Positions 1-10,432 of a stretch of DNA of 64,000 bases are shown in pieces. Position numbers and translations under genes: made by a program. Below the pieces are notes generated by a model. The model was not told the DNA's origin. It worked only from the letters and a program-made list of their open reading frames with translations, and did no database searches. The DNA is from Polaromonas sp. CG_9.7 (GTDB lineage Bacteria > Pseudomonadota > Gammaproteobacteria > Burkholderiales > Burkholderiaceae_C). Within the stretch, counting starts at the first letter, position 1; the number at the start of each line of letters is the position of its first letter. The stretch is taken from contig NZ_JADOVG010000011.1 in NCBI RefSeq assembly GCF_015752205.1, positions 62,001 to 126,000 on the forward strand, written 5' to 3'.

Positions 1-579
1 GTCCTGTCGGTGTTTGCATTTTCTTCCGAGAACTGGAACCGGCCATCAGATGAAGTTTCCGGGCTGATGGACTTGCTGGTGCTTGCGCTGGCCAAGCAGG
101 TGCCACGTCTGAACGCCAACGGCGTGCAGCTTCACTTTATCGGAGATCGCCAGCGGCTTTCCGGCAAGGTTCAGGCGGGGCTGCTGGAAGCTGAATTTAA
201 AACGGCGGGCAACCAGCGCCTGATCTTCAACGTGTGTTTCAACTATGGCGGACGCTGGGATATTGCCCAGGCGGCGCAAAAACTTGCCAGGCAGGGCGAC
301 GCCATCACCGAGCAATCGCTCGACCGGGCAATGGCACTTGCGCATGTGCCGGATCCTGATCTATTGATCCGCACTGGGGGGGAATTGCGCATCAGCAACT
401 TCATGCTCTGGCAGACTGCGTATTCAGAACTGTATTTTTCCAACCGACTCTGGCCTGAATTCGACGAAGCTGCACTTGACGAAGCAATTTTTGCCTACAG
501 CGCACGCGAGCGACGCTTTGGCAAAACCTCTGCCCAACTTGGCACTTCGCACAAGCTTTCCAACGAAAATGCTGCCTGA
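1..579 (+). CDS. uppS: Undecaprenyl pyrophosphate synthase (isoprenyl transferase), 5' truncated by window edge
   Basis: This cis-prenyltransferase condenses isopentenyl diphosphate onto farnesyl diphosphate to make the C55 lipid carrier for peptidoglycan and other envelope polymers. The frame is open from base 1, so about 60 N-terminal residues, including the catalytic Asp motif DGNGRWA, lie upstream. The fragment (192 residues) opens in FAFSSENWNRP and keeps the C-terminal RTGGELRISNFMLWQ substrate-binding block, both diagnostic of UppS. The GTG at position 10 is internal, not a start. The TGA stop overlaps the cdsA ATG (TGATG), so the two are translationally coupled. Confidence 0.97.
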   Translation, partial: VLSVFAFSSENWNRPSDEVSGLMDLLVLALAKQVPRLNANGVQLHFIGDRQRLSGKVQAGLLEAEFKTAGNQRLIFNVCFNYGGRWDIAQAAQKLARQGDAITEQSLDRAMALAHVPDPDLLIRTGGELRISNFMLWQTAYSELYFSNRLWPEFDEAALDEAIFAYSARERRFGKTSAQLGTSHKLSNENAA

Positions 580-1409
580 TGCTTAAACAGCGTGTCATGA
601 CCGCCATCTTTCTGCTGGCAATTTTGCTTCCTGCGCTTTTCTACAAATCACCGGTCCCTTTTTGCGCATTGGCCTTGCTGATGATTGCTGCAGGTGCCTG
701 GGAATGGGGGCGTCTCAATGCCTTTGGGCAGGTTGGCGCTTTGGGGCTGGCAGCGTTATGTGTACTGGCCTGCGGCCTGTCATGGTATGGCGGCTTGCTG
801 AACCGACCACTGCCCATGGTTTGGGCAGCTTCCGGTGCCGCCTGGGTATTGGCGGGGGCGTGGCTCTTGCGTACCGGCGTTGCCGGCTGGTCCAGAATTC
901 CAAAGGCCTTGCGTCTTTGTGGCGGCCTGGTCGCGCTGTGGCTGGCGTGGCTGGCGATTGCACAAGCGCGTGTCATGGGCATAGAATTTTTACTGTCAGT
1001 GCTGGTGCTGGTCTGGGTGGCCGACATCTTTGCCTATTTCGCGGGCCGTGCCCTGGGCGGCCGCTTCAGCGAGTGCAAGCTGGCGCCATCCATCAGTCCC
1101 GGCAAAAGCTGGGAAGGCGTCTGGGGCGGCATGGCCGGCGTGGTGGCGCTTTCACTGGTTTGGTCTTTCTGGGGCGGAAACTCACTTTACAGCCAACTGC
1201 TCCAGCGCCATGGCATGGCCCTGATGCTGCTGGCGGTAATTTTTCTGGCGGCCATGAGCGTGGTGGGCGATTTGGTTGAGTCTCTGATCAAGCGAAGCGC
1301 AGGTGCCAAGGATTCGAGTGGTTTGCTGCCGGGCCATGGAGGCGTGCTGGACCGCGTGGATGCGCTGCTGCCTACCTTGCCTCTGGCCATGATGCTGGTC
1401 ACCCTGTAA
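579..1409 (+). CDS. cdsA: Phosphatidate cytidylyltransferase (CDP-diglyceride synthase)
   Basis: The enzyme makes CDP-diacylglycerol from phosphatidic acid and CTP at the inner membrane, the branch point for phospholipid synthesis. The 276-residue protein is almost entirely hydrophobic, with about eight predicted membrane segments. It carries the CDS family signature near the C-terminus (KDSSGLLPGHGGVLDRVD, around residues 246-263). Its length is normal for the family. The start overlaps the uppS stop by one base, and dxr follows after 26 bases, in the usual proteobacterial order. Confidence 0.96.
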   Translation: MLKQRVMTAIFLLAILLPALFYKSPVPFCALALLMIAAGAWEWGRLNAFGQVGALGLAALCVLACGLSWYGGLLNRPLPMVWAASGAAWVLAGAWLLRTGVAGWSRIPKALRLCGGLVALWLAWLAIAQARVMGIEFLLSVLVLVWVADIFAYFAGRALGGRFSECKLAPSISPGKSWEGVWGGMAGVVALSLVWSFWGGNSLYSQLLQRHGMALMLLAVIFLAAMSVVGDLVESLIKRSAGAKDSSGLLPGHGGVLDRVDALLPTLPLAMMLVTL

Positions 1410-1435
1410 CCCTTTGCGGCCGGACTTTCTCAACC

Positions 1436-2623
1436 ATGACCTTCAAAAAGCAGCGCATCACCGTACTGGGTTCGACCGGCTCCATCGGCGTCAGCACGCT
1501 GGAGGTGATTGCACGGCATCCTGATCGTTTCGAGGTGTTTGCGCTGAGTGCCGCCACCCAGGTTGATCTTATGCTGGCTCAGTGCGCGCAGTTCAAGCCG
1601 CAGTATGCCGTGATGGTCAGCGAGCCACATGCCCGCATGTTGGCTGAAAAAATCAAGTCAAATGGGCTGTCTGCGCATGTCCTGTATGCGCAAGATGCTC
1701 TTGAAATGATAGCGTCGCACGATCAGGTCGATGCGGTGATGGCGGCGATTGTGGGCGCTGCCGGGTTGCCGTCGTGTATGGCGGCGGCCCGGTCTGGAAA
1801 ACGCCTGCTGCTGGCGAACAAGGAAGCGCTGGTGGTCGGTGGCGACGTATTCATGCGCGCTGTCGAAGCCGGCGGCGCCAGGCTGCTGCCGATTGACAGC
1901 GAGCATTCGGCCATCTTCCAGTCGTTGCCCGATGACGCATTGAGTTGGCCGCGCCGTGTTGAAAAAATCATCCTGACCGCTTCAGGCGGGCCATTTCGCA
2001 CCCATGCGCCTGCCAGCTTGCGCCATGTGACACCCGAGCAGGCCTGCGCGCATCCTAACTGGGTGATGGGGCGCAAGATTTCGGTCGATTCAGCCACCAT
2101 GATGAACAAGGCGCTTGAAGTCATAGAGGCCAAGTACCTGTTTGGCATGGCGCCAGCGCAAATTGAAGTCGTGATCCATCCGCAGAGCATCATCCACTCC
2201 ATGGTCCAATACCACGACAGCTCGGTTGTGGCGCAATTGGGAACGCCCGACATGCGGGTGCCGATTGCCTATGGCCTGGCTTGGCCAGAGCGCATCAGTT
2301 CTGGCGCGAAGACGCTGGATTTCACAAACTTGGCCAATATGACGTTTGAAGTCCCCGACGTTGCGCGTTTTCCGGGTTTGCCGCTGGCCTGGGAAGTCCT
2401 CAAGGCGCCCGTCGGCAGCGCCGCCGTCCTGAATGCTGCCAATGAAATAGCGGTGGCGGCATTTTTAGACAGGCGAATCCGCTTTGACCAGATTCATCAC
2501 GTGAATCATGCAACGCTTGAGACGGTTTGCGTCTCTGATATCCATGATATTGAAGGCCTGCTGGCGCTGGATGCCGAATCGCGCCAGGTTGCGGGTCAAA
2601 TTGCTGAACGTTTGGAGGCCTGA
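1436..2623 (+). CDS. dxr: 1-deoxy-D-xylulose 5-phosphate reductoisomerase
   Basis: Dxr converts DXP to 2-C-methyl-erythritol 4-phosphate with NADPH, the first committed step of the MEP isoprenoid pathway that feeds UppS. Visible motifs in the 395-residue protein are the N-terminal nucleotide-binding loop VLGSTGSIGVSTLEVI, LLANKEALVVGG, the metal-binding segment PIDSEHSAIFQ, and the HPNWVMGRKISVDSATMMNK active-site block. A short stretch around 1697-1716 resembles the dispersed palindromic repeat described below, but it may be ordinary coding sequence. rseP begins two bases after the stop. Confidence 0.97.
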   Translation: MTFKKQRITVLGSTGSIGVSTLEVIARHPDRFEVFALSAATQVDLMLAQCAQFKPQYAVMVSEPHARMLAEKIKSNGLSAHVLYAQDALEMIASHDQVDAVMAAIVGAAGLPSCMAAARSGKRLLLANKEALVVGGDVFMRAVEAGGARLLPIDSEHSAIFQSLPDDALSWPRRVEKIILTASGGPFRTHAPASLRHVTPEQACAHPNWVMGRKISVDSATMMNKALEVIEAKYLFGMAPAQIEVVIHPQSIIHSMVQYHDSSVVAQLGTPDMRVPIAYGLAWPERISSGAKTLDFTNLANMTFEVPDVARFPGLPLAWEVLKAPVGSAAVLNAANEIAVAAFLDRRIRFDQIHHVNHATLETVCVSDIHDIEGLLALDAESRQVAGQIAERLEA

Positions 2624-2624
2624 C

Positions 2625-4001
2625 ATGCTGACGCTCATTTCATTTCTGGTGACCCTTGGAATTCTGATTGCCGTGCACGAGTACGGCCATTACAGGGTGG
2701 CCGTGGCCTGCGGCATCAAGGTATTGAAGTTTTCCATCGGCTTTGGCAAGCCGCTTTTTACCTGGCGGCTGAAGGGCAAGGACACTGATTTTTCTATCGG
2801 CATGCTGCCGCTGGGCGGCTATGTGAAGATGCTTGACGAACGGGAAGCGCCTGTCGATCCGGCCGAGCGCCATCTCGCGTTCAATACCCAGCCGCTCAAG
2901 TCACGTGCCGCGGTCGTGGCAGCGGGGCCGCTGGCCAACCTGCTACTGGCCGTGCTGCTGTATGCGGTGGTGAACTGGAGTGGTGTGCAAGAACCCAAGG
3001 CGATACTGGCCAGTCCGGTAGCAGGCTCATTGGCGGCGCGAGCCGGGCTGAGTGGCGGCGAGATTGTTCAGAAGGCGGCTTTCGACGGCGAGGAGCTGGA
3101 AACGGTTCGCTCGTTTGAAGATCTCCGCTGGCGCCTGACCCAGGGCGCGCTGGATGGGCAAGATTTGCAACTGCTGCTCGGCGCCGAAGCAGGCGCATCG
3201 ACACGAACAGTTATGTTGTCACTCAGCAAACTTGATGCCGCCAATGCCGATGCCCAACTGTTCCGAAAAATCGGCATCACCGGGCCATGGACCGCACCTG
3301 TGATTGGCGAAGTCATGGTGGCCAGCGCCGCTGAAAAATCAGGCCTTAAGGCGGGCGATGTGGTTCAGCGAATTGGCGATATCTCAATCGTCGATGGCCA
3401 GCAGTTGCGTGACACCATTCGCTCCTATGCCCAGTCGCCAGAGGCAAGCCAAGGCGCCGTGGTACCTCAAAGCTGGCGGATTTTGCGGGCGGGGCAGCCA
3501 CTCGCCTTGCTGGTCACCCCTGAAATTCGCCAGGAGAACAATGTAGCGGTGGCCCGCATCGGCGCTTACGTCGGCGCGCCGCCTGAATTTGTCACGGTGC
3601 GTTATGGCCCGCTCGATGGCCTGTGGCAAGGCGCTGTCCGTACTTGGGAAGTGTCTGCGCTAACCCTGAAGATGATGGGAAAAATGGTCATCGGTGAAGC
3701 ATCGTTGAAGAACCTGAGTGGTCCGCTCACCATTGCCGATTACGCCGGCAAGTCTGCCACCATGGGATGGACGTCTTATCTTATATTTCTGGCCCTGGTC
3801 AGTGTCAGTCTGGGCGTGTTGAACCTGCTGCCGCTGCCGGTTCTGGACGGTGGTCACCTGATGTATTATCTTTGGGAATGGATCACCGGTCGGGGCGTGT
3901 CTGACGCCTGGATGGACCGTCTGCAGCGCGGTGGCGTTGCAATTCTCCTGGGCATGATGAGCATTGCCCTTTTCAACGATGTCACCCGGCTTGTCGGCTA
4001 A
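2625..4001 (+). CDS. rseP: Site-2 intramembrane zinc metalloprotease RseP
   Basis: RseP cleaves RseA and signal-peptide remnants within the inner membrane, releasing sigma-E during envelope stress. The zinc motif HEYGH sits in the first membrane segment (about residues 18-22). Two PDZ domains occupy the periplasmic middle. The second metal-ligand motif LPLPVLDGGHLMYY lies near the C-terminus, followed by the last membrane segments. The ATG at 2625 (MLTLISFLV) is chosen because an upstream in-frame extension to 2508 runs back into dxr and has no hydrophobic or conserved content. At 458 residues the length is typical. Confidence 0.96.
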   Translation: MLTLISFLVTLGILIAVHEYGHYRVAVACGIKVLKFSIGFGKPLFTWRLKGKDTDFSIGMLPLGGYVKMLDEREAPVDPAERHLAFNTQPLKSRAAVVAAGPLANLLLAVLLYAVVNWSGVQEPKAILASPVAGSLAARAGLSGGEIVQKAAFDGEELETVRSFEDLRWRLTQGALDGQDLQLLLGAEAGASTRTVMLSLSKLDAANADAQLFRKIGITGPWTAPVIGEVMVASAAEKSGLKAGDVVQRIGDISIVDGQQLRDTIRSYAQSPEASQGAVVPQSWRILRAGQPLALLVTPEIRQENNVAVARIGAYVGAPPEFVTVRYGPLDGLWQGAVRTWEVSALTLKMMGKMVIGEASLKNLSGPLTIADYAGKSATMGWTSYLIFLALVSVSLGVLNLLPLPVLDGGHLMYYLWEWITGRGVSDAWMDRLQRGGVAILLGMMSIALFNDVTRLVG

Positions 4002-4014
4002 CTCCTCTCAATTC

Positions 4015-6315
4015 ATGCAAAAGAAATTCAATCGTCTTCAAGTTCGTGCTGTCTGCGCCATCGCAGCCAGTCTGTTACTCGCCAATACAGCCTGGGCCGT
4101 TGACCCTTTCACCGTTCGGGACATCCGGGTCGAAGGTCTTCAGCGCGTTGAGCCCGGCACCATTTTTGCCTCGCTGCCTTTTAGGGCTGGTGAAACCTAC
4201 AACGACGACAAGGGCTCCAGCGCCATTCGCGCATTGTTTGGTCTGGGCCTTTTCAAGGATGTGCGGCTTGAAGTCAATGGCGATGTGCTGGTTGTGATTG
4301 TCGAAGAGCGTCCTACCGTCGCCGACGTGGACTTTGTCGGGACCAAGGAGTTTGACAAGGACGTTTTGAAAAAGGCGCTTCGCGATGCCGGTATCGCTGA
4401 CGGCCAGCCGTTCGATAAAGCACTGGCTGACAAGGCTGAGCAAGAACTCAAGCGCCAGTACATCAACAAGAGCCTGTATGGCGTCGAGGTCATCACTACC
4501 GTCACACCGATCGAGCGCAATCGCGTCAACCTGACCTTTAACGTGGTTGAAGGTGATGTGGCAAAAATCAACGAAATCCGCATCACTGGCAACAAGGCAT
4601 TCAATGATTCGACGTTGCTCGGACTGTTCGATCTGAACACCGGCGGCTGGTTGAGCTGGTACACCAAATCAGACCGTTATTCCCGCCCCAAGCTGAATGC
4701 AGACATTGAGTCTTTGCGTTCTTATTACCTGTCGCGTGGCTACCTGGAGTTCAAGGTAGACACTTCGCAGGTGGCGATTTCTCCGGACAAGCAGAGCATT
4801 GCGATCACGCTGAACGTGACAGAAGGCGAGCGTTTTGTTGTGTCGGGCGTCAAGCTGGAAGGCAACTTCCTGGGCAAGGAGGAAGAATTCAAGTCCTTGG
4901 TGGTCATCAAGCCCGGCGAGCCTTACAACGCAGATTCGGTGGCTGAAACCACCAAGGCCTTTACCGAGTATTTCGGTGTGTTTGGTTTTGCTTTTGCCAG
5001 GGTCGAGGCGGTTCCCCAGATCGACCGCGCGAACAACCGCGTGGCTTTTGTGCTTCAGGCGGATCCTTCCCGTCGTGCCTATGTGCGGCGCATCAATGTG
5101 TCGGGCAACAACCGAACCCGCGACGAAGTAGTGCGCCGCGAATTTCGCCAGTTCGAGTCGTCCTGGTACGACGGCGACAAGATCCGCCTTTCGCGCGACC
5201 GCGTCGACCGCCTGGGCTTTTTCACCGAAGTGAATGTGGAAACGCAGGAAGTCACGGGTACACCCGATCAGGTGGACATCACCGTCAATGTGGCTGAAAA
5301 GCCCACCGGTAATTTGCAGCTGGGCGCCGGCTATTCCAGCGCTGACAGTGTCTCGCTGATGTTCGGCATCAAACAGGAAAACGTCTTTGGCACAGGCAAT
5401 TACCTGGGCATTGAAGTCAACACCAGCAAGTCAAATCGCCAGTTGGTGTTGAGCACGATCGATCCCTATTTCACGGCCGACGGCATTTCGCGCTCTATTG
5501 ACGTTTATGACCGGACCTCGCAGCCGCTTTCAGGGCAGGGCGGCGACTACAAGTTGAAGACCCGCGGTGCAAGCATCCGTTTTGGCGTTCCGTTCACGGA
5601 AACCGACACGGTTTACTTTGGCACCGGCTACGAGTCTTTGACCATCGTTCCCGGTACCAACCTGCCCGTCAGCTACCAGGACTATATTAATAAATTCGGT
5701 GAAAAGAGCAATTCGATTCCCTTGACAGTGGGATGGTCACGCGACAGCCGCGACAGTGCCCTGGTGCCCACCTCGGGACGTTTTCAACGGGTTTATGGCG
5801 ACTGGGGTATTGCTGGCGACATCAGGTTTGTGCGTGCCAATTACCAGATCCAGCAGTACATTCCGCTGAACAAGCAATTCACAGTAGCCCTGAACGGTGA
5901 ACTGGGCTGGGGCAAAGGACTGAACGGCCAACCTTACCCACTGTTCAAAAATTACTATTCCGGTGGCTTGGGCTCGGTGCGCGGTTTCCAGCAGGGATCG
6001 CTGGGTCCTCGCGACAGTACCGACCTTTCCGTCGGCGCACCGAAAAAGCTGACACTCAATGCCGAATTGATCGCGCCGTTTCCAGGGGCTGGAAACGACC
6101 GCACCTTGCGCATGTACGGATTTGTCGATGCCGGCAATGTGTTCAAGGACAGCTATAAACTCAGCGGCCCTGATGGCCTCAGGGTGTCTACCGGTCTTGG
6201 CATCAGCTGGATTTCCCCTGTCGGCCCGTTGCGCATTGCTTACGCCGTGCCCCTTCGTAAACAGGCCGGCGATAAAATCGAACGTTTGCAATTCCAAATT
6301 GGTACCTCTTTCTAA
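4015..6315 (+). CDS. bamA: Outer membrane protein assembly factor BamA
   Basis: BamA is the essential Omp85 barrel that inserts beta-barrel proteins into the outer membrane. The ATG at 4015 gives a signal peptide ending near LLANTAWA, followed by five POTRA domains (about residues 25-420) that begin FTVRDIRVEGLQRV. A 16-strand barrel follows. It contains the loop-6 motif SVRGFQQGS (about residue 660) and ends in a C-terminal Phe, the usual outer-membrane signature. Length is 766 residues. The stop overlaps the next gene's start (TAATG). Substrates such as LptD are not in the window, but the chaperone gene skp follows directly. Confidence 0.97.
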   Translation: MQKKFNRLQVRAVCAIAASLLLANTAWAVDPFTVRDIRVEGLQRVEPGTIFASLPFRAGETYNDDKGSSAIRALFGLGLFKDVRLEVNGDVLVVIVEERPTVADVDFVGTKEFDKDVLKKALRDAGIADGQPFDKALADKAEQELKRQYINKSLYGVEVITTVTPIERNRVNLTFNVVEGDVAKINEIRITGNKAFNDSTLLGLFDLNTGGWLSWYTKSDRYSRPKLNADIESLRSYYLSRGYLEFKVDTSQVAISPDKQSIAITLNVTEGERFVVSGVKLEGNFLGKEEEFKSLVVIKPGEPYNADSVAETTKAFTEYFGVFGFAFARVEAVPQIDRANNRVAFVLQADPSRRAYVRRINVSGNNRTRDEVVRREFRQFESSWYDGDKIRLSRDRVDRLGFFTEVNVETQEVTGTPDQVDITVNVAEKPTGNLQLGAGYSSADSVSLMFGIKQENVFGTGNYLGIEVNTSKSNRQLVLSTIDPYFTADGISRSIDVYDRTSQPLSGQGGDYKLKTRGASIRFGVPFTETDTVYFGTGYESLTIVPGTNLPVSYQDYINKFGEKSNSIPLTVGWSRDSRDSALVPTSGRFQRVYGDWGIAGDIRFVRANYQIQQYIPLNKQFTVALNGELGWGKGLNGQPYPLFKNYYSGGLGSVRGFQQGSLGPRDSTDLSVGAPKKLTLNAELIAPFPGAGNDRTLRMYGFVDAGNVFKDSYKLSGPDGLRVSTGLGISWISPVGPLRIAYAVPLRKQAGDKIERLQFQIGTSF

Positions 6316-6821
6316 TGAAAAATTTTTCCAGCAAAATTCTCCTCGGCCTGGTGATTGCAGTCGCCGGTTTTTCCGCCAGCGCGCAGGAATTCAAGGTGGG
6401 CGTCGTCAACCTCGACCGCATTTTCCGCGAAGCCAATTCGGCCAAGGCGGCCCAGACCAAGCTGGAGCAGGAATTCAGCAAGCGTGAAAAAGAACTGACC
6501 GATCTTGGAACCCAGTTAAAAACCCAGTCGGACAAATTCGAGCGTGAAGCGCCGACACTGGCGGAAAGCCAGCGAACCGTGCGCCAGCGGCAACTGGTTG
6601 ACCAGGACCGGACCTTTCAGACGAAGCGCCGGGAATTTCAGGAAGATCTGAGCGCCCGCAAGAATGAAGAGCTGCAACTGGTGATCGAACGTGCCAACAA
6701 GGTCGTCAAAACCTTGGCAGAAACTGAAAAATACGACTTGATTCTTCAAGAATCGGTATACGTGAACCCCAAGCATGACATCACCGACAAGGTGATCAAG
6801 GCGCTGAACGCTTCCAAGTAA
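6315..6821 (+). CDS. skp: Periplasmic chaperone Skp/OmpH
   Basis: Skp is a trimeric periplasmic chaperone that carries unfolded outer-membrane proteins to the Bam complex. The 168-residue protein has a signal peptide with likely cleavage after SASA, then a short beta segment (FKVGVVNLDRIF). A long charged coiled-coil hairpin spans about residues 40-125 and forms the tentacles, and a C-terminal beta strand (YDLILQESVYVNP) closes the body. It overlaps the bamA stop by one base, so it is probably coupled to it. Confidence 0.94.
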   Translation: MKNFSSKILLGLVIAVAGFSASAQEFKVGVVNLDRIFREANSAKAAQTKLEQEFSKREKELTDLGTQLKTQSDKFEREAPTLAESQRTVRQRQLVDQDRTFQTKRREFQEDLSARKNEELQLVIERANKVVKTLAETEKYDLILQESVYVNPKHDITDKVIKALNASK

Positions 6822-6867
6822 TTTCCGTTGGTGTGCATAAGCATGAGCGTGGAAAAGGCTGGCCTGC

Positions 6868-7938
6868 ATGACGCTCAAACTTGCTGACATCACCCGGCTG
6901 CTGGGCGACCAGGTGCCGGCCGAACTGATCGGAAACCCGGAAGTGCTGATTGAGGGGCTGTCCACCCTGGACGCATCGGGTCCGAACGAACTTACCTTCC
7001 TCAGCAATCCGAAGTACCTCGGACAGTTTGCGCAATCCGGGGCAGGCTGCGTGATCGTCGCGCACTCAGTCCGCGATGCGGCACTGAAGCGCGGTTCCTG
7101 CATCGTGGTGAACGATCCCTACCATTACTTTGCACTGGTCACCCAGCTCTGGAAAAGGCTGCATGCGCCAGATACCGCGCCCGCCATCCATTCCAGCGCG
7201 CTAATTGATCCGACCGCCCGCATTGGCGCGAATGTGTCGATAGGTGCATTCGCCTGCATTGAGGCTGGTGCAGCGATTGGCGAAGGTGCCCGGATTGGCG
7301 CGCATTGCGTCATTGGCATGAATGCCTCTGTTGGTGCACACAGCAGGCTTTCAGCGCGCGTGACAGTGGCTGACGGTTGCAGCATCGGTGAGCGCTGCAT
7401 CATCCATCCCGGCGCCGTGATTGGCGCGGACGGCTTCGGCTTTGCGCCGCACGGCGGCCAGTGGGTCAAGATCGAGCAGCTGGGCGCAGTGCGCATCGGC
7501 AACGACGTGGAAATCGGCGCCAATACCTGCATTGACCGGGGCGCCCTGCAGGACACTGTGCTTGAAGACGGTGTCAAGCTCGACAACTTGGTACAAATCG
7601 GCCACAACGTCCGGGTAGGCCGGCATTCCGCGATGGCTGGCTGCGCAGGTGTCGCCGGCAGCGCGACGATTGGGGCGCATTGCACCGTCGGCGGCGGTGC
7701 GATCGTGCTGGGTCATTTGAGGCTGGCGGACGGTGTACATGTCTCGGCAGCCACGACCGTGACCCGGTCGCTGTTAAAGCCTGGCCATTACACCGGCCTG
7801 TTTCCCATCGACGACAATGCCGCCTGGGAAAAGAATGCCGCCACGCTCAAGCAGCTTCATGCGCTGCGTGAGCGGCTCAAACAAACAGAAAAAACCCTGC
7901 TGCAACTGCAGGCTAGATTCAAAGAAGAAAAATCATGA
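6868..7938 (+). CDS. lpxD: UDP-3-O-(3-hydroxyacyl)glucosamine N-acyltransferase
   Basis: LpxD adds the second hydroxyacyl chain in lipid A synthesis. The protein has the N-terminal uridine-binding domain (about 1-100, with the conserved [13 protein letters not shown] segment), then a left-handed beta-helix of hexapeptide repeats (about 105-310) with the catalytic His region [13 protein letters not shown]-terminal coiled helix (about 320-350) completes it. The length of 356 residues is slightly longer than in E. coli but typical. The end overlaps fabZ by four bases. Confidence 0.96.
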   Translation: MTLKLADITRLLGDQVPAELIGNPEVLIEGLSTLDASGPNELTFLSNPKYLGQFAQSGAGCVIVAHSVRDAALKRGSCIVVNDPYHYFALVTQLWKRLHAPDTAPAIHSSALIDPTARIGANVSIGAFACIEAGAAIGEGARIGAHCVIGMNASVGAHSRLSARVTVADGCSIGERCIIHPGAVIGADGFGFAPHGGQWVKIEQLGAVRIGNDVEIGANTCIDRGALQDTVLEDGVKLDNLVQIGHNVRVGRHSAMAGCAGVAGSATIGAHCTVGGGAIVLGHLRLADGVHVSAATTVTRSLLKPGHYTGLFPIDDNAAWEKNAATLKQLHALRERLKQTEKTLLQLQARFKEEKS

Positions 7939-8375
7939 TGGACATTCACCAGATTCTCAAGTTATTGCCGCACCGTTATCCCATCTTGCTGGTCGATCGG
8001 GTGCTTGAAATTGAAACCGGCAAAAGCATCAAGGCGTTGAAAAACGTCACGATCAATGAGCCTTTTTTCATGGGCCATTTTCCAAAGCATCCGGTCATGC
8101 CCGGGGTGCTGATGATCGAAGCGATGGCGCAGGCGGCGGCGCTTCTGTCGTTTTCCACGCTGGGCGTCACGCCCGACGACAAGACGGTGTATTACTTTGC
8201 CGGCATCGACGGCGCGCGTTTCAAGCGTCCGGTGACCGCTGGAGACCAGATGATCATGGACGTGAGCCTGCTGCGCATGAAGGCTGGAATTTTCAAGTTC
8301 AAGGGCGTGACGCGAGTTGACGGAAACATTGCCTGTGAGGCCGAACTGATGTGCACTATGCGCACAGTGGCCTGA
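7935..8375 (+). CDS. fabZ: 3-hydroxyacyl-[acyl-carrier-protein] dehydratase FabZ
   Basis: FabZ removes water from 3-hydroxyacyl-ACP and competes with LpxA/LpxD for the same precursors, which explains its place between the lpx genes. This 146-residue single hot-dog domain carries the catalytic His in [18 protein letters not shown] and the N-terminal [13 protein letters not shown] motif. Two ATG codons stand in tandem (7935 and 7938). The first overlaps the lpxD stop as ATGA and is used here, but 7938 is equally possible. Confidence 0.97.
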   Translation: MMDIHQILKLLPHRYPILLVDRVLEIETGKSIKALKNVTINEPFFMGHFPKHPVMPGVLMIEAMAQAAALLSFSTLGVTPDDKTVYYFAGIDGARFKRPVTAGDQMIMDVSLLRMKAGIFKFKGVTRVDGNIACEAELMCTMRTVA

Positions 8376-8385
8376 GGGCGCGGTC

Positions 8386-9198
8386 ATGACGCTGGCAGCC
8401 GAGCCTTCGGGCATCCATGCGACGGCCCTGGTTGACCCCCGCGCCCAGCTCGACAGTTCGGTGACTGTCGGGCCCTACACGGTGATCGGCCCCCATGTCA
8501 GCATAGGCGCTGGCACGACGGTCGGCGCACATTGTGTGATCGAGGGCCACACCCGCATTGGCATTGACAACCGCATTTTCCAGTTCAATGCGCTGGGCGG
8601 TGTGCCGCAGGACAAGAAATACGCTGGCGAGCCGTGCGAGCTGGTCATTGGCGACCGCAATACGATTCGCGAGTTCTGCACCTTCAACATCGGTTCGCCC
8701 GGCGACCTGGGCGTGACCCGCATGGGCAACGACAACTGGATCATGGCTTACGTGCATGTGGCGCATGACTGCGTGGTCGGCAACCAGACGATTTTTGCCA
8801 ACAACACCACGCTGGGCGGTCATGTTCACGTTGACGACTGGGTGATCCTCGGCGGCTTTACCGGCGTACACCAGTTCGTGCGGCTGGGCGCCCACAGTTT
8901 TACTGCTGTTTCTTCAGTGGTACTCGCTGATTTGCCACCCTTTGTAATGTGCCAGGGCCAGCCCGCCAAAGCGCGCTCGATGAACTTTGAAGGCTTGCGC
9001 CGCCGGGGTTTTTCAGCTGACCGTATTTCGGCTGTCAAGGCCATGCACAAGGCGCTGTACCGCGGCGGGTTGACACTGGAACAGGCCAAGCTGAATATTG
9101 CTGAATTGACTCAAAAATATCCGGAGTCCATGCCAGACGTGCAGATGATGCTTTCGTTTCTAGAGCAATCCTCGCCGCAGCGCGGTATCGTTCGCTAA
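8386..9198 (+). CDS. lpxA: Acyl-ACP--UDP-N-acetylglucosamine O-acyltransferase
   Basis: LpxA catalyses the first step of lipid A synthesis, 3-O-acylation of UDP-GlcNAc. The 270-residue protein is a left-handed beta-helix of hexapeptide repeats ([20 protein letters not shown] onward). It includes the catalytic His segment [15 protein letters not shown] and the [17 protein letters not shown] block that sets acyl-chain length. The helical C-terminal domain ends around residue 265. It follows fabZ by 10 bases and precedes lpxB by 7. Confidence 0.97.
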   Translation: MTLAAEPSGIHATALVDPRAQLDSSVTVGPYTVIGPHVSIGAGTTVGAHCVIEGHTRIGIDNRIFQFNALGGVPQDKKYAGEPCELVIGDRNTIREFCTFNIGSPGDLGVTRMGNDNWIMAYVHVAHDCVVGNQTIFANNTTLGGHVHVDDWVILGGFTGVHQFVRLGAHSFTAVSSVVLADLPPFVMCQGQPAKARSMNFEGLRRRGFSADRISAVKAMHKALYRGGLTLEQAKLNIAELTQKYPESMPDVQMMLSFLEQSSPQRGIVR

Positions 9199-9205
9199 AG
9201 CCGCA

Positions 9206-10432
9206 ATGTCGGCCGCGCCACTGCCCCTGCCACTGCGAAGTGAGCAGGGCTTTTCTGTCCGCTCCAGTGCCCCCTCGGCCCCTGACATCGCCATGGTCGC
9301 TGGTGAAACCTCGGGTGACCTGCTGGCAGGCTTGCTGCTTGACGGCCTCACATCACGCTGGCCTGCCTTGACGTCTGGCGGCATCGGCGGCGCACAAATG
9401 GTCCGTCGGGGATTTCAGGCCTGGTGGCCGAGCGAAAAACTGGCTGTTCGCGGTTATGTCGAGGTGCTGCGTCACTACCGCGAAATTTCCGGTATCCGCG
9501 AGCAACTGAAAAAACGCCTGTTAACGGACCCCGGCAATCGTCCCGATGTCTTCATCGGCATTGACGCGCCTGATTTCAACCTCGGGCTGGAGGCGGCGTT
9601 GAAGGCTGGGGGCATCAAGACGGTGCAGTTTATCTGTCCCTCGATTTGGGCGTGGCGGGCCGACCGGGTGGAAAAAATCAGACGCAGTGTTGACCATGTG
9701 CTGTGCATCTTTCCATTTGAACCGGCCCTGCTGGCTGCTCACGGAATTGCCGCGACCTATGTCGGCCATCCGCTGGCGGCCGTGATTCCAATGCAGCCGG
9801 ACCGACAGGCGGCCCGCCACGCGCTGGGCTTACCCGACAAGGCCACGGTCGTCGCCATTTTGCCTGGCAGCCGGAAATCGGAAATCGAGTACCTGGCTTT
9901 AAGATTGTTTCAGGCTGCAGCGCTTGTCAAGCGGGCATACCCCGCGATTCAATTCATAGTGCCGGCGATTCCGGCGCTGAAAGCTCTGATCGAGCAACTG
10001 GCTGATCAGGCTGGCGTCCGCGCCGATGTGCAGATCGTTGCTGGTCAGTCGCACAGGGTACTGGCGGCCTGTGACGTCACCCTGATCGCCAGTGGTACCG
10101 CGACATTGGAAGCGGCACTGTTCAAGCGCCCTATGGTGATTGCCTACAACATGAACTGGCTGTCGTGGCAGATCATGCAGCGCAAGCAACTGCAGCCTTG
10201 GGTCGGCCTGCCGAATATTTTGTGCCGCGATTTTGTCGTGCCTGAACTGCTGCAGGATCAGGCAACGCCCGAGGCGCTGGCGCAAGCGCTGCATGAATGG
10301 ATTGATGCAAAATCATCGGCCCCTGAAAAAATCAGAGCCGTTGAACAGCGATTTACCCAGCTGCATGCAGAACTGCAGCGAGACACTTCCCAATTGACCA
10401 CCGATGCAATCCAGAAAATCCTTGAAACCTGA
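9206..10432 (+). CDS. lpxB: Lipid-A-disaccharide synthase
   Basis: LpxB joins UDP-2,3-diacylglucosamine and lipid X to form the lipid A disaccharide. It is a GT-B/GT19 glycosyltransferase. The N-terminal motif [15 protein letters not shown] starts at residue 28. [27 protein letters not shown] and [18 protein letters not shown] follow in the expected order. The ATG at 9206 adds about 25 residues before the conserved core, so the real start could be later (ATG 9293 would begin directly at the core, which looks too late). Its 3' end overlaps rnhB by 29 bases. Confidence 0.95.
   Translation: MSAAPLPLPLRSEQGFSVRSSAPSAPDIAMVAGETSGDLLAGLLLDGLTSRWPALTSGGIGGAQMVRRGFQAWWPSEKLAVRGYVEVLRHYREISGIREQLKKRLLTDPGNRPDVFIGIDAPDFNLGLEAALKAGGIKTVQFICPSIWAWRADRVEKIRRSVDHVLCIFPFEPALLAAHGIAATYVGHPLAAVIPMQPDRQAARHALGLPDKATVVAILPGSRKSEIEYLALRLFQAAALVKRAYPAIQFIVPAIPALKALIEQLADQAGVRADVQIVAGQSHRVLAACDVTLIASGTATLEAALFKRPMVIAYNMNWLSWQIMQRKQLQPWVGLPNILCRDFVVPELLQDQATPEALAQALHEWIDAKSSAPEKIRAVEQRFTQLHAELQRDTSQLTTDAIQKILET

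Noticed and set aside
1697..1716. Short palindromic repeat copy inside dxr
   Set aside because: Resemblance is weak and the encoded ALEMIAS fits an ordinary Dxr sequence, so it is not listed as a feature.
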